NCBI GenBank assembly: GCA_903642325.1
Contig: CAHJWM010000008.1
Coordinates: forward strand, 62,001-126,000
Direction: 5' to 3'
Source: Myxococcales bacterium
Lineage (GTDB): Bacteria; Myxococcota_A; Polyangia; Polyangiales; Polyangiaceae
DNA length: 64,000 nt
Shown: piece by piece, positions 9,503-17,688 of the stretch
Position numbering within the stretch: the stretch's first letter is position 1
How the letters are laid out: each line of letters starts with the position of its first letter
The notes under the pieces: generated by a model
Database searches by the model: none
What the model was told of the DNA's origin: nothing
What the model saw: the letters and a program-made list of their open reading frames with translations, nothing else
Made by a program: the position numbers and the translations under genes

Positions 9503-9649
9503 GCTGGCCGTTGGAGCAGGGAAAGAACGAGAACGCAAGCGCACTCGCGTTCCAGTCAGTGCCTTAGAACGAGCAAGGAAAACGGCGGCATCGCTGCCTT
9601 GGGGCCGGCGATTTGCAGCGGCTCTGCGGGCATGTAATCTCCCGCCGGC

Positions 9650-10555
9650 ATGTACTTTCAGGACATCATCTTGACGTTGCAGCGCTTTTGGGCCGAGCGC
9701 GGCTGCCTCATCGTTCAGCCATACAATTCAGAGGTCGGCGCGGGCACCTACAACCCAGCCACGTTCTTGCGTGCGCTCGGCCCCGAGCCATGGAACGCGG
9801 CCTATGTGGAGCCGTCGCGGCGGCCCACGGACGGGCGCTATGGCGACAATCCGAATCGACTCCAGCAGTTCGATCAGTTTCAGGTGATTTTAAAGCCGAG
9901 CCCGATCAACATTCAGGATTTGTATTTGGAGTCTTTGGCGGCCATTGGCACGAAGCCCCTCGACCACGACGTGCGATTCATCGAGGACGACTGGGAGAGC
10001 CCGACGTTGGGCGCCTGGGGCCTGGGTTGGCAGGTATGGTTGGACGGACTCGAAATCAGCCAGTTCACTTACTTTCAGCAAGCCGGCGGTTTCGACTGCA
10101 AGCCCGTGAGCGGCGAGCTGACCTACGGTCTTGGTCGCATCGCCATGTACTTGCAGGACGTCGATACGATGTACGATCTCGAGTACAACGCACACGTTTC
10201 ATTCGGGGAGCTGTACAAACGCGCCGAGTGGGAATGGTCGACGTACAATTTCGAAGAGGCCGATGCTGCCGCTCACTTCGCGGCCTTCGACAAGAACGAA
10301 GCCGAGGCCAAGCGCCTGCTCGATCGCGATACCGATCCGTTGAAGAAGCTGGTGTTGCCCTCCTACGACTTCATCGTGAAAGCGGCGCACGCTTTCAACG
10401 TGCTGGACGCCCGCGGGGCCATCAGCGTGACCGAGCGCCAGCGCTACATCCTGCGCGTGCGCACCCTGGCGCGCAGCGTCGCCGAGGCGTACTTGGCGCA
10501 GCGCGAAGCGCTCGGCTTTCCGCTGCTCGCGCGGGCGAGCAAAGCCGCTGAGTAG
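9650..10555 (+). CDS. glyQ: Glycyl-tRNA synthetase alpha subunit
   Basis: 301-residue alpha subunit of the bacterial alpha2-beta2 glycyl-tRNA synthetase, which holds the class II catalytic core for glycine activation. Signature stretches are [60 protein letters not shown], the [19 protein letters not shown] block and FTYFQQAGG. Length and N-terminus match the family, and the ATG is unambiguous. Oddly, glyS (beta subunit), which usually follows directly, is absent: the next gene is on the opposite strand 3 bp beyond the stop. The beta subunit must be encoded elsewhere. Confidence 0.96.
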   Translation: MYFQDIILTLQRFWAERGCLIVQPYNSEVGAGTYNPATFLRALGPEPWNAAYVEPSRRPTDGRYGDNPNRLQQFDQFQVILKPSPINIQDLYLESLAAIGTKPLDHDVRFIEDDWESPTLGAWGLGWQVWLDGLEISQFTYFQQAGGFDCKPVSGELTYGLGRIAMYLQDVDTMYDLEYNAHVSFGELYKRAEWEWSTYNFEEADAAAHFAAFDKNEAEAKRLLDRDTDPLKKLVLPSYDFIVKAAHAFNVLDARGAISVTERQRYILRVRTLARSVAEAYLAQREALGFPLLARASKAAE

Positions 10556-10558
10556 CCG

Positions 10559-11743
10559 TCAGCTCAGACCCAGCTCTTCGCGCAACGCTTCGCCCAAGAT
10601 TTCGAATTCGCGCTCCGAGTTGTAGACCTGCGCCGCGATGCGCACGAAGCCCGACGGATATCCCGGAAGTGGGACGATCGGGACCTCGATACCGCGCGCA
10701 ATGAGGGCACCATAGAGCGCGTCTGGTGTCGGCGCTTTCGGGGGTTGCGCTGGGAACAGCGCAACCGCAAGGGAACCGAGCAGTGCGTCGGGAGCGGGCG
10801 GCGCGGTGCCCAGAGCTCTGCACAAGATGTCGCGGCCTCGCAAGGCGAGCGCCTTGTTGTGCGCGTACAGTGCGGGCAAGCCGCCAGCGAAGAGCCCGCT
10901 CAGGAATGACAACGCAACGGGGATGCTCAAAATCGCGCTCGCGTCGAGCGTGCCTGGCCAGTCGAACTCCATCAGGAAACGCGAGCGATCCGTGCGCGGC
11001 GCGGCCCAACCGTGGCTGATAATCAACGGATGAATGAGCGCTTGGTGGTCGCGACGCACCCACAGGAATGCGGCACCTTTGGGCGCGCAGCCCCACTTAT
11101 GCAAGTTTCCCGTGTAGTACGCCGCACCCAGGCGATCGAGCTCTAGGGCCAGCATGCCCGGGCCGTGTGCGCCGTCGACCAAGGTGTCGATGCCGCGTTC
11201 GTCCAGCGTAGCGACCAGGCGTTCGAGCGGCATGATGAGGCCACTCGGGCTGGTCACGTGATCGAGCAGCACGAGCTTGGTGCGGGGCGTGACTTGGCTC
11301 AGGATGGCCCGCTCGAGCTGTTCACCGGATTGAGTTGGGAATGGGATTTTTGCTATTCGCACCTCTAGCCTGCGGCGCGCGGCCCAATATTGCACCGCGT
11401 TGCGGCACGCTGGATACGTGTGGTCATTGATGACGATCTCGGCGCCGGGCTCGAATTCGAGCGCTGTCAGCACGGTATTCACGCCCGCGGTGGCGTTGGG
11501 AACGAAGCCCAGATCATCGGGCTGGGCGCCGACGAATGGCGCCAAAACCGCGCGCGTTTCATCCAACGAACGCTCCAGCTCGCGCATGAAGAAGTGCACG
11601 GGGTTGCGCTCCAGCCGCTCGCGATATTCACGCTGCGCTGCTTGCACCACGCGCGGACAGGCACCGAACGCGCCGTGGTTCAGGTAGATGACCTCCGGGT
11701 CGAGGCTGAAGTGCTGCGCGAATGCGTTGCGCGCCGGCCTCAC
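10559..11743 (-). CDS. Class V aminotransferase-fold PLP enzyme (isopenicillin-N epimerase-like)
   Basis: 394-residue fold-type I PLP enzyme of aminotransferase class V, closest in pattern to the CefD/isopenicillin-N epimerase-like group. YLNHGAFGACPR at the N-terminus, the FVPNATAGVNTVL cofactor-phosphate segment, VDGAHGPGML with the PLP-ring Asp, and GNLHKWGCAPKG with the Schiff-base Lys are all visible. Members racemise, desulfurate or lyse amino-acid substrates; the substrate here is unknown. Translation starts at GTG 11743, which overlaps the stop of the preceding phosphoesterase gene by 4 bp, indicating translational coupling. It is the last gene of a four-gene minus-strand operon that starts near 14275. 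Confidence 0.85.
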   Translation of the reverse strand: MRPARNAFAQHFSLDPEVIYLNHGAFGACPRVVQAAQREYRERLERNPVHFFMRELERSLDETRAVLAPFVGAQPDDLGFVPNATAGVNTVLTALEFEPGAEIVINDHTYPACRNAVQYWAARRRLEVRIAKIPFPTQSGEQLERAILSQVTPRTKLVLLDHVTSPSGLIMPLERLVATLDERGIDTLVDGAHGPGMLALELDRLGAAYYTGNLHKWGCAPKGAAFLWVRRDHQALIHPLIISHGWAAPRTDRSRFLMEFDWPGTLDASAILSIPVALSFLSGLFAGGLPALYAHNKALALRGRDILCRALGTAPPAPDALLGSLAVALFPAQPPKAPTPDALYGALIARGIEVPIVPLPGYPSGFVRIAAQVYNSEREFEILGEALREELGLS

Positions 11744-12795
11744 GGATATTGCCCTGGCTCGAACAGATCGGACAGCTCATTGGCGGCTATCACGCTCGGC
11801 AGCGGCGGGAGACCCAAGATCCGCTCCACGGATTTGAGCTGGGAGCTGTGATCGTAGCGTTCCGTGCCCGTATAGTGCCGCTTGACCATCGAACCGATGG
11901 CGATGAACGGCAACTTCGGAGTCGACCCCCCCTCGTCGAACGTCAAGAAAATGACTGACGCGTGCTTGTCCGCATACGCAATCAAGCGCGGCAGCTCGGA
12001 GTTGAGCCAGCGATCACCAGTTCGAACTGGATTTTCTTCGGGACATCCGCGCTCTGAATGCATGTCGTGGCATTCGTCCGGCGTGATGAACACGTAGCTT
12101 GGCAACTCTCCGGACAAGTCGCCTTCGAGCGCAGAATAAGGCTTGTGGTGGGCGGCGCAGTAGGCGGCATCCTTCGAAGGTGGGTCGCCCGAGACATCGC
12201 GAAAGAAAACGAACGGATTGTGCTTGGGCACGTAAAAGCCCGCGCGCTGAATGGGGCAGGCGCCCGACTGCCCGTTCATGCCTTCCTGATACGACCGCCA
12301 ATCGAGGCCATTTTTGGCGTTTTTGATTTGTGTCACGAGATGCTTCGTGCTGCCCGTACTCACGGATGAAGACGGCGGCGAATCGTCGTCGAACAGCGCG
12401 TCCGAAAAATGATGCGTGCCCGCCTCCATCCAGACGTAGTGGCCCTCGCTCGGGATTTCGAGCGGCAACTCGTCGTCGAAGTTCTCCGCGTGCGCATACT
12501 TCTCGACGAGCGTGTGAATGTAGGGGGCGTTCTCCGTGTCCCGATAAATCTCTTCGGCGTCGTGATTCTCCATGGCGATCACGATCACGTGCTTGATCTT
12601 CGACGGCACCGCCGGCGCCGGCGGGGAGGCAGACGTATCAGCCAAAAAGGTGGCTGGCTCGGCGATACTCGTGCGAAGGGGTGCAGAAGCGGCGGCGGGC
12701 GTCACTTTCTCGATGGGAAGCGGCTCCGGCGCTCGGTTGCAACTCAAACTGAGGAGGGTGAAAAAAACCCAATGCGATGCCTTTGTTCCAGCCAT
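11740..12795 (-). CDS. Phosphoesterase-family (acid phosphatase/phospholipase C-like) lipoprotein
   Basis: 351 residues. An N-terminal lipobox (LLSLSC, Cys about 19) marks an exported lipoprotein, followed by a Pro/Ala/Ser-rich linker to about residue 65. The catalytic domain resembles the phosphoesterase family (PF04185) shared by acid phosphatases and non-haemolytic phospholipase C: IKHVIVIAMENHDAEEIY (metal-binding MENH), a central HHKPYSALEGDL segment, FITPDECHDMH and FLTFDEGG near the end. It probably hydrolyses phosphate esters outside the cytoplasmic membrane. It starts 8 bp after the Fe-alcohol dehydrogenase gene and its stop overlaps the PLP-enzyme start, so all are likely cotranscribed. 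Confidence 0.82.
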   Translation of the reverse strand: MAGTKASHWVFFTLLSLSCNRAPEPLPIEKVTPAAASAPLRTSIAEPATFLADTSASPPAPAVPSKIKHVIVIAMENHDAEEIYRDTENAPYIHTLVEKYAHAENFDDELPLEIPSEGHYVWMEAGTHHFSDALFDDDSPPSSSVSTGSTKHLVTQIKNAKNGLDWRSYQEGMNGQSGACPIQRAGFYVPKHNPFVFFRDVSGDPPSKDAAYCAAHHKPYSALEGDLSGELPSYVFITPDECHDMHSERGCPEENPVRTGDRWLNSELPRLIAYADKHASVIFLTFDEGGSTPKLPFIAIGSMVKRHYTGTERYDHSSQLKSVERILGLPPLPSVIAANELSDLFEPGQYP

Positions 12796-12803
12796 GAGCT
12801 CTC

Positions 12804-13976
12804 CTAAGCGCTGAGCGCAAGCTCCAGAATCGAGCTAAGCTCGTGCGTTCCAAGCGCGACCAGGTTGGTCTTCAAGCTGCCACTCGGGCTGGCGATGACC
12901 CGCCCTAAGTCGATGCAGGCATAGGAAGAAAGTGCCGGCAGCTCCAGTGCAACGCGCAGCTCCGATAGCTCGCGAGCGGTATTCTTCACGGTTGCATACG
13001 GGCCTGACAGCAAGCGGGCCAGCTCGAGCAGACGCCGGCCCGCCGCCGGATCGCGCGCCGACGCCGCCTCGTTCACCAAGAGCGTCGCGGGAAGCAGGCA
13101 GGCGAGCCCGGCGCCGTGCGGGATATTCGGATACAAGCCGCCGAGCGGAGCGATCAGCCCATGGGCTGCGCCAAGGCCCGCGTTCGCCAAACAGATGCCG
13201 CCGAGCGTCGCCGCAATCGCGAGATCAGTTGCGTCTGACTCGCCCGCGTCGCCCTCGGCCAGGGCGCGCAAGGCACGCACGGCGCGCGGGATGCCATCGC
13301 GTGCGAGCGCGTCCGTGACCAGCGATGCATTGCGCGAGCAGAATGCTTCGCACAAGTGTGTCAGGGCGTCGAAGCCCGAACCGGCGCGCACGTTTTTCGG
13401 CGCTTTTGCGGAAAGCGTGGGGTCGATGAACGCGGCGCGCGGAAACAGACGCTCGGAGCGCATGCTGCGCTTGACCTGGAGATCCGTAACCTGCAAGACG
13501 GCGTTCTTGGTCACCTCCGAGCCCGTACCCGCGGTCGTCGGAACGCACACGACGGGCAAGGGCGCGGCCGTGAACGGCAGCGGGGGGTTCGACAATCCTT
13601 CCAAATAATCGCGCGCAGACCCGGGATTAGTTGCCAGCGCGGCCGCCGCTTTTGCCACGTCGAGCGCGCTCCCCCCTCCAATGCCGAGCACCGCTTCGGC
13701 ACCAAAGGAGCGCGCACGAGCCGCTGCGCGGTCTGCGAGCTCGATGTCAGGCTCGCGCGGCACCGCGAACGGGTCGAACACGAGCTCCAAGCGTCGCGCT
13801 TCGCTCGCTAATACGCTTTCCAAGCCGAGACGCGAAAGCGATGAGGCGCCGGTTACGAGCAAGACCCTGTGCCCGAAGCTCCGGACCTCCGCGCAGGCTC
13901 GTGACCAAAGGCCGGCGCCAAGCACAACGCGCGTTTGGTGTAAAAATTCGAACCCACTCGGCGCGCCCTGGTTCAT
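12804..13976 (-). CDS. Iron-containing alcohol dehydrogenase (group III)
   Basis: 390-residue member of the iron-dependent alcohol dehydrogenase/dehydroquinate synthase-like superfamily. The NAD(P)-binding half has VLGIGGGSALDVAKAAA and VCVPTTAGTGSEVTKNAVL; the metal-binding half has FDALTHLCEAFCS and AAHGLIAPLGGLYPNIPHGAGLA, which carries the expected His ligands. Substrates range from alcohols to maleylacetate and hydroxy acids; this one is not identifiable. ATG 13976 overlaps the stop of the ABM gene (ATGA), so the two are coupled. The in-frame extension to 14057 lies inside that gene and is not used. Confidence 0.88.
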   Translation of the reverse strand: MNQGAPSGFEFLHQTRVVLGAGLWSRACAEVRSFGHRVLLVTGASSLSRLGLESVLASEARRLELVFDPFAVPREPDIELADRAAARARSFGAEAVLGIGGGSALDVAKAAAALATNPGSARDYLEGLSNPPLPFTAAPLPVVCVPTTAGTGSEVTKNAVLQVTDLQVKRSMRSERLFPRAAFIDPTLSAKAPKNVRAGSGFDALTHLCEAFCSRNASLVTDALARDGIPRAVRALRALAEGDAGESDATDLAIAATLGGICLANAGLGAAHGLIAPLGGLYPNIPHGAGLACLLPATLLVNEAASARDPAAGRRLLELARLLSGPYATVKNTARELSELRVALELPALSSYACIDLGRVIASPSGSLKTNLVALGTHELSSILELALSA

Positions 13977-14275
13977 TGCCAAGGCTCTGGGAAAATACTC
14001 TCGTATTTTTGCGCCGCACGCGGCTCGGCCATCATCGGCGCGACTGTCTCGCGCCACTTCAGATAGTGCGCTGTTTGCTGATGTGCGCTGAATCCGCCTT
14101 CACCTTGGTACACCTCGTAAATGACGAAGCAATTTTGATCGTCTCCCCTGCGCAATACGTCGAACCGCACGTTCTGCGGCTCCTGGCGCGTGCCCAGAGC
14201 ATTGGCACGTGTCGCCTCCAGGAAAGCCGCTATCGCGTCGGGCTTCACGTTCACGTCTACGATTACGACGTACAT
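13973..14275 (-). CDS. ABM-superfamily (antibiotic biosynthesis monooxygenase-like) small protein
   Basis: 100-residue protein with the dimeric alpha/beta-barrel ABM pattern: VVIVDVNVKPDAIAAFLEAT, QEPQNVRFDVLRRGDD, FVIYEVYQGEGGFSAHQQTAHYLKWRE. The family includes cofactor-free monooxygenases, LsrG-type isomerases and haem-degrading enzymes. It is the first gene of the minus-strand operon with the Fe-alcohol dehydrogenase (ATGA overlap), the phosphoesterase lipoprotein and the PLP enzyme. Pairing of ABM with Fe-ADH recalls aromatic or quorum-signal degradation modules, but the pathway is unknown. Confidence 0.85.
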   Translation of the reverse strand: MYVVIVDVNVKPDAIAAFLEATRANALGTRQEPQNVRFDVLRRGDDQNCFVIYEVYQGEGGFSAHQQTAHYLKWRETVAPMMAEPRAAQKYESIFPEPWQ

Positions 14276-14464
14276 CGGCCGAGCGTAGCGCTAGCCCACC
14301 CTTGGATCGAGCCTGCGGCGCGCCGGCGCGTAAAAACACCGTCTCGCCACGAGCACTGCCGCGCTCCGGTCACGACTTCGGTTCGAGTTCATGTGCAATG
14401 AGAACGGCGGGCAGAAACCCTGAACGGCAAATGACGGAGCTCCAAGGCATCGAAAGCGGGGACG

Positions 14465-15403
14465 TTATGGCTTGCGCGGCTTGCTCGGGGTCCGACTCGA
14501 AGGCGTAACCGATTTTATGGCTGGGCGTGTGGGCGCCTTGGAAAGGCTCGCCGCGACCGTCTGCGAGGTTTTTGCTAACTTCCCGCTTGGCGGTTTCGTC
14601 GCCGGCGGCTCGCGTGCTTTCGATGGGCTGACCGCCGCCGAGCGCGCGCTCTTCGGTTTGGGGGCAGCGATGGAAGCGCGAATGAGGGAAAGGTCTGCCA
14701 TCTCGCGGCCACTCAATAGCGAAAGCAATGCTTCGGCAAACATTGGCCCGAGCACTTCGTGCTTGAAATAGGCGTGCACGGAGTGCCAGCTCTGAGCGCG
14801 GACGCGCACGCTCCATTCCCCGATGCTCGCGGGGTCGTAGTCCATACGCCGCAAGCGCAGGTACCCGAAGTCTGCGGTAGCCACGAGCGGCGGGGATTTT
14901 TCTGACTCGTCGAGGTCCCCGCCCACCAGTGCCACGTTGCGCGTCGCCAGTGCCGCGTAGACCTCGTCCACGAACCACGACGGATGGCGGAACTCCAGCG
15001 CTACCCGGCGACCTTCGGGTAAGACGGCCAAGAAAGCGTCCAGCACGCCGCTGTCTTTCTTCAAAAAGGGCGGCAGTTGAAAGAGAACTGGCCCCCGTTT
15101 TTCGCCCAGCACGTCCACGACACTGAACAGGTGCGCGACGTCTGCGCCGACGTCCACGAGCTTCTTCTGGTGCGTGATCCGGCGCGTCGCCTTCACGGCG
15201 AAGAGAAATGACTCTGGCGCGCCGTCGCGCCAGCCGGCCATCGTCTCCGGCTTTGGCAGTTGGTAGAAGCTGTTGTTGATCTCCACCGACGGTAAGCGTT
15301 CGGAATAGAAGCCGAGCATCTGCGCGTCCGGTAAGCCTGCCGGATAAAAACGCCCCTTCCATGCGGCGAAACTGAAGCCACTCGTCCCGGCGAAGATTTT
15401 CAT
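14465..15403 (-). CDS. DUF72 (YecE-like TIM-barrel) protein with basic C-terminal tail
   Basis: 312 residues. The first about 235 residues match DUF72: IFAGTSGFSFAAWKGRFYP, LPSVEINNSFYQLPK, FAVKATRRITHQKKL, LFQLPPFLKKD and VALEFRHPSWF. The biochemical role of DUF72 is not established, though the fold is a TIM barrel with nuclease-like resemblances. The remaining about 75 residues are low-complexity Lys/Pro/Ser/Ala sequence, a probable disordered nucleic-acid-binding tail that is not typical of the family. It stands alone, 189 bp upstream (in transcription, downstream) from the ABM operon, and is divergent from the pseudokinase gene. Confidence 0.85.
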   Translation of the reverse strand: MKIFAGTSGFSFAAWKGRFYPAGLPDAQMLGFYSERLPSVEINNSFYQLPKPETMAGWRDGAPESFLFAVKATRRITHQKKLVDVGADVAHLFSVVDVLGEKRGPVLFQLPPFLKKDSGVLDAFLAVLPEGRRVALEFRHPSWFVDEVYAALATRNVALVGGDLDESEKSPPLVATADFGYLRLRRMDYDPASIGEWSVRVRAQSWHSVHAYFKHEVLGPMFAEALLSLLSGREMADLSLIRASIAAPKPKSARSAAVSPSKAREPPATKPPSGKLAKTSQTVAASLSKAPTRPAIKSVTPSSRTPSKPRKP

Positions 15404-15707
15404 TCACAGCTCCTGCTTCACAGAGTAGCTGAATGCGGTTCCAGTGAGGCGCTAATGAGGCGCCTGAGTAACGTGAGGTTGGACTTGCGTCAGCCTTAAA
15501 GCGGCTCTTTAGCGCGAGTCCGGCGGGGCGGCCGAACCGACGTGTCCGTCGCACGTCGTCTGTTGCCCGCCCACTGTTGCCCGCCCACACGAGGGCGCTC
15601 CTATCCAAGTCGCGGGCTGGACGCAGGCGGTCGTTTGATGCGACGCTACACGTACACTAGGCGGTGCTCGAAATTGCTTTTCGGATCGCAGGAGACCAGG
15701 GCTTTAA
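15404..15707. other. Divergent intergenic region between DUF72 gene and pseudokinase gene
   Basis: About 304 bp. It contains a small hairpin (AGGCGC at 15447-15452 with GCGCCT at 15460-15465) and a perfect 14-bp tandem duplication (described separately). Both divergent promoters should be here; I could not assign them reliably. Confidence 0.4.
15561..15588 (+). repeat. 14-bp direct tandem repeat (2 copies)
   Basis: TGTTGCCCGCCCAC occurs twice without a gap, at 15561-15574 and 15575-15588, about 120 bp upstream of the pseudokinase start. It could be a slippage duplication or a paired protein-binding site. Confidence 0.8.
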
Positions 15708-17282
15708 GTGAGTGAAACGGTGAGTACCGGCCTCGAATCCGGACTAGTCATCAACTCGCGGTTTCGCATCGAGGGACGTGCGAGCGCCGACGGCGAGGCC
15801 GCCTATTACGTGGCGACGGACACTGATCGTGGACAACCAGTGCTCGTCCTCGAGGTCAGCGCCGCCACCGCCAAACTGCTCGGTAAAGCCAAGGACCTCG
15901 GCCATACCCACCTCGCAAACGTGCTCGCCGTCGTCGAGCTCGACGATAAGCACCTGATTGTGGCCGAGGCCGTGGGCGGTGAGACGCTAACGCAGCGTCT
16001 GTCGAAAATTGGCCACAAGGCGCCAGTAGACGCCGTGCGCTCCGCATTGCGCGTCGCGGATGCCCTATCGACACTGCATGAGGCCGGCGGTGCTCATGGT
16101 TCGATCCATCCGGCGAACGTCGTGGTCGGCCCGGAAGGCCGAGACGGACCGGTGCTCGTCGTCGCACCGGTGCCGGCCGGCGACGTCGCGTTCCGACAGC
16201 CGGAGTGGGACCTTGGGGATGGCCCTTCGGAGCCCGACGACAGTTGGGCAGCCGCCGCCCTGCTCCACCTGATGTTAGTCGGAAGAGCTCCGCCACGCGT
16301 TGGGTACGACTCCGAGAGGGGCCTTGCGGACGCGGGCATTACGGACGCGGCCTTGCAGGTCGCGCTGTTTCACGCCCTGGCTCGCGATCTCGGCGCTCGC
16401 AGCCATGACCTGCGACCGCTGAAGCGTGAGCTCGCGCGCTGGTTCGTCGAGCACGCCGGTGACGAGCCCACCGTACCCGGTCCACATTCGACACAGCCGC
16501 CGCCTTTCCCGTCGACGGTGAAGCCAAGCCAGCTGCCCCGCGATTCACGTGAACCTCGCTCGTCGCAGCTTCCGCGCATCTCGCAACTGCCTCGCGAGGA
16601 TCCCAAGAAAAAGCCATCCAAGATATTGATGCTGGCGTCATTCGGAGCGGCCGTCGGCTTGATCGGCGGCTGGGTGTTTTCACGCTTGCACCCCCGGTCC
16701 AACGTGCACGTCGTAGAGGTGGAAACGCCCGCTCCAGCCGAGGCCGCCAAGAAGGCATTCGACCTTTTGGAGGTGCCCGTAAACGGCCAGAGCCAAACGG
16801 AAAGCACGGACAAGGCTGGCTCCTGCGTATCCGGGTACTTACCGAAGGGGACTTTCGAAAAGCCACCTGACATGAGCTGGGTGTGCGACGAGAGCGACCC
16901 GCGGACCGGCGCCGAGAAGCTGCGCGTCGCCGTGATCAATGGCGGAAAGGGGAATGCCACCGAAGCGGTCAAAATCTTCGCGCGCATCGGCTGGTACGAT
17001 ATGGCCGCATTCGCCGTCGTCCGCGCAGGCTGTTGCGAAGGTCCTAAGCCGTTGAGCTTGCCTCCCCCGAGCGCAGGCTGTACGGCGATGGATCAGGCGC
17101 TGGCGGAGATCGCAAGCTCGGTCGTGGCCTCTCGCAGCTACGATGAGCCACTGAAGACATACACCGCGGCAATCCACTGCGAGCTGAATGCTGGCCGGGG
17201 CGCGTTGCTACGGCACACGACACGCCCAGTAGGCGGCGAGGACACCGCCTTCGGCGAGCTCGTGCACGCGGTCCAACCGTAA
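15708..17282 (+). CDS. Membrane-anchored protein pseudokinase
   Basis: 524 residues. The first about 245 residues follow a Ser/Thr kinase outline (INSRFRIEGR start, LGHTHLANVLAV in the alphaC-beta4 region, LIVAEAVGGETLTQRL hinge) but the catalytic elements are gone: no Lys in the beta3 strand (VLVLEVSAAT), HGSIHPANVVV replaces HRDxKPxN, and VVAPVPAGD replaces DFG. A Pro/Ser/Arg linker with repeated SQLPR motifs (about 272-300) leads to one membrane helix (about 306-324, MLASFGAAVGLIGGWVF) and an extracytoplasmic domain with six Cys. It is probably a scaffold or sensor rather than an enzyme. The start is GTG 15708. The Bat-type operon follows on the same strand after one small gene. Confidence 0.75.
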   Translation: MSETVSTGLESGLVINSRFRIEGRASADGEAAYYVATDTDRGQPVLVLEVSAATAKLLGKAKDLGHTHLANVLAVVELDDKHLIVAEAVGGETLTQRLSKIGHKAPVDAVRSALRVADALSTLHEAGGAHGSIHPANVVVGPEGRDGPVLVVAPVPAGDVAFRQPEWDLGDGPSEPDDSWAAAALLHLMLVGRAPPRVGYDSERGLADAGITDAALQVALFHALARDLGARSHDLRPLKRELARWFVEHAGDEPTVPGPHSTQPPPFPSTVKPSQLPRDSREPRSSQLPRISQLPREDPKKKPSKILMLASFGAAVGLIGGWVFSRLHPRSNVHVVEVETPAPAEAAKKAFDLLEVPVNGQSQTESTDKAGSCVSGYLPKGTFEKPPDMSWVCDESDPRTGAEKLRVAVINGGKGNATEAVKIFARIGWYDMAAFAVVRAGCCEGPKPLSLPPPSAGCTAMDQALAEIASSVVASRSYDEPLKTYTAAIHCELNAGRGALLRHTTRPVGGEDTAFGELVHAVQP

Positions 17283-17311
17283 AGCGAGCGAGCCCGCGGA
17301 GCCGTGAGCGC

Positions 17312-17605
17312 ATGGTCGAGGCGTTGATCCTCGCGCTGAGCTTCGTGCTGAATACGACGCTGCCGCTTTTGGTCGTGCGCTACGATCTGAAGCGCCTGCC
17401 CGAAGCGCAGCTCGCGCGCGCGTGGCCCGAGGCCAGCTTTTTATCGGCAGTGTTCGCCTTCGGGCCGCTGTCACTGCCAGTGCACTTCGGCAAAACGCGG
17501 CGCTCATGGGGCGGACTCGGCCTCGGGCTCGTCTGGTGTGCAATTGCCCTCTTGGCCGAGGCGCTGATCGTGGCGGGATTGAGCGAAATCTTGGGCGTTA
17601 GCTGA
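17312..17605 (+). CDS. Small hydrophobic membrane protein, unknown function
   Basis: 97 residues with two or three hydrophobic segments (about 3-20, 43-58 and 66-93) and a central basic loop (GKTRRSW). I recognise no family. It lies 29 bp after the pseudokinase stop and 83 bp before moxR on the same strand, so it may belong to the same transcript. The start ATG is the only good one. Confidence 0.6.
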   Translation: MVEALILALSFVLNTTLPLLVVRYDLKRLPEAQLARAWPEASFLSAVFAFGPLSLPVHFGKTRRSWGGLGLGLVWCAIALLAEALIVAGLSEILGVS

Positions 17606-17688
17606 CGAAGCGCGGAATAACCGTGGTTTCGCAATTGTCTCCCGCGCGCTGGCCGCGTTAGAAGCGGTGACTCGAATCGAGGAGAATC

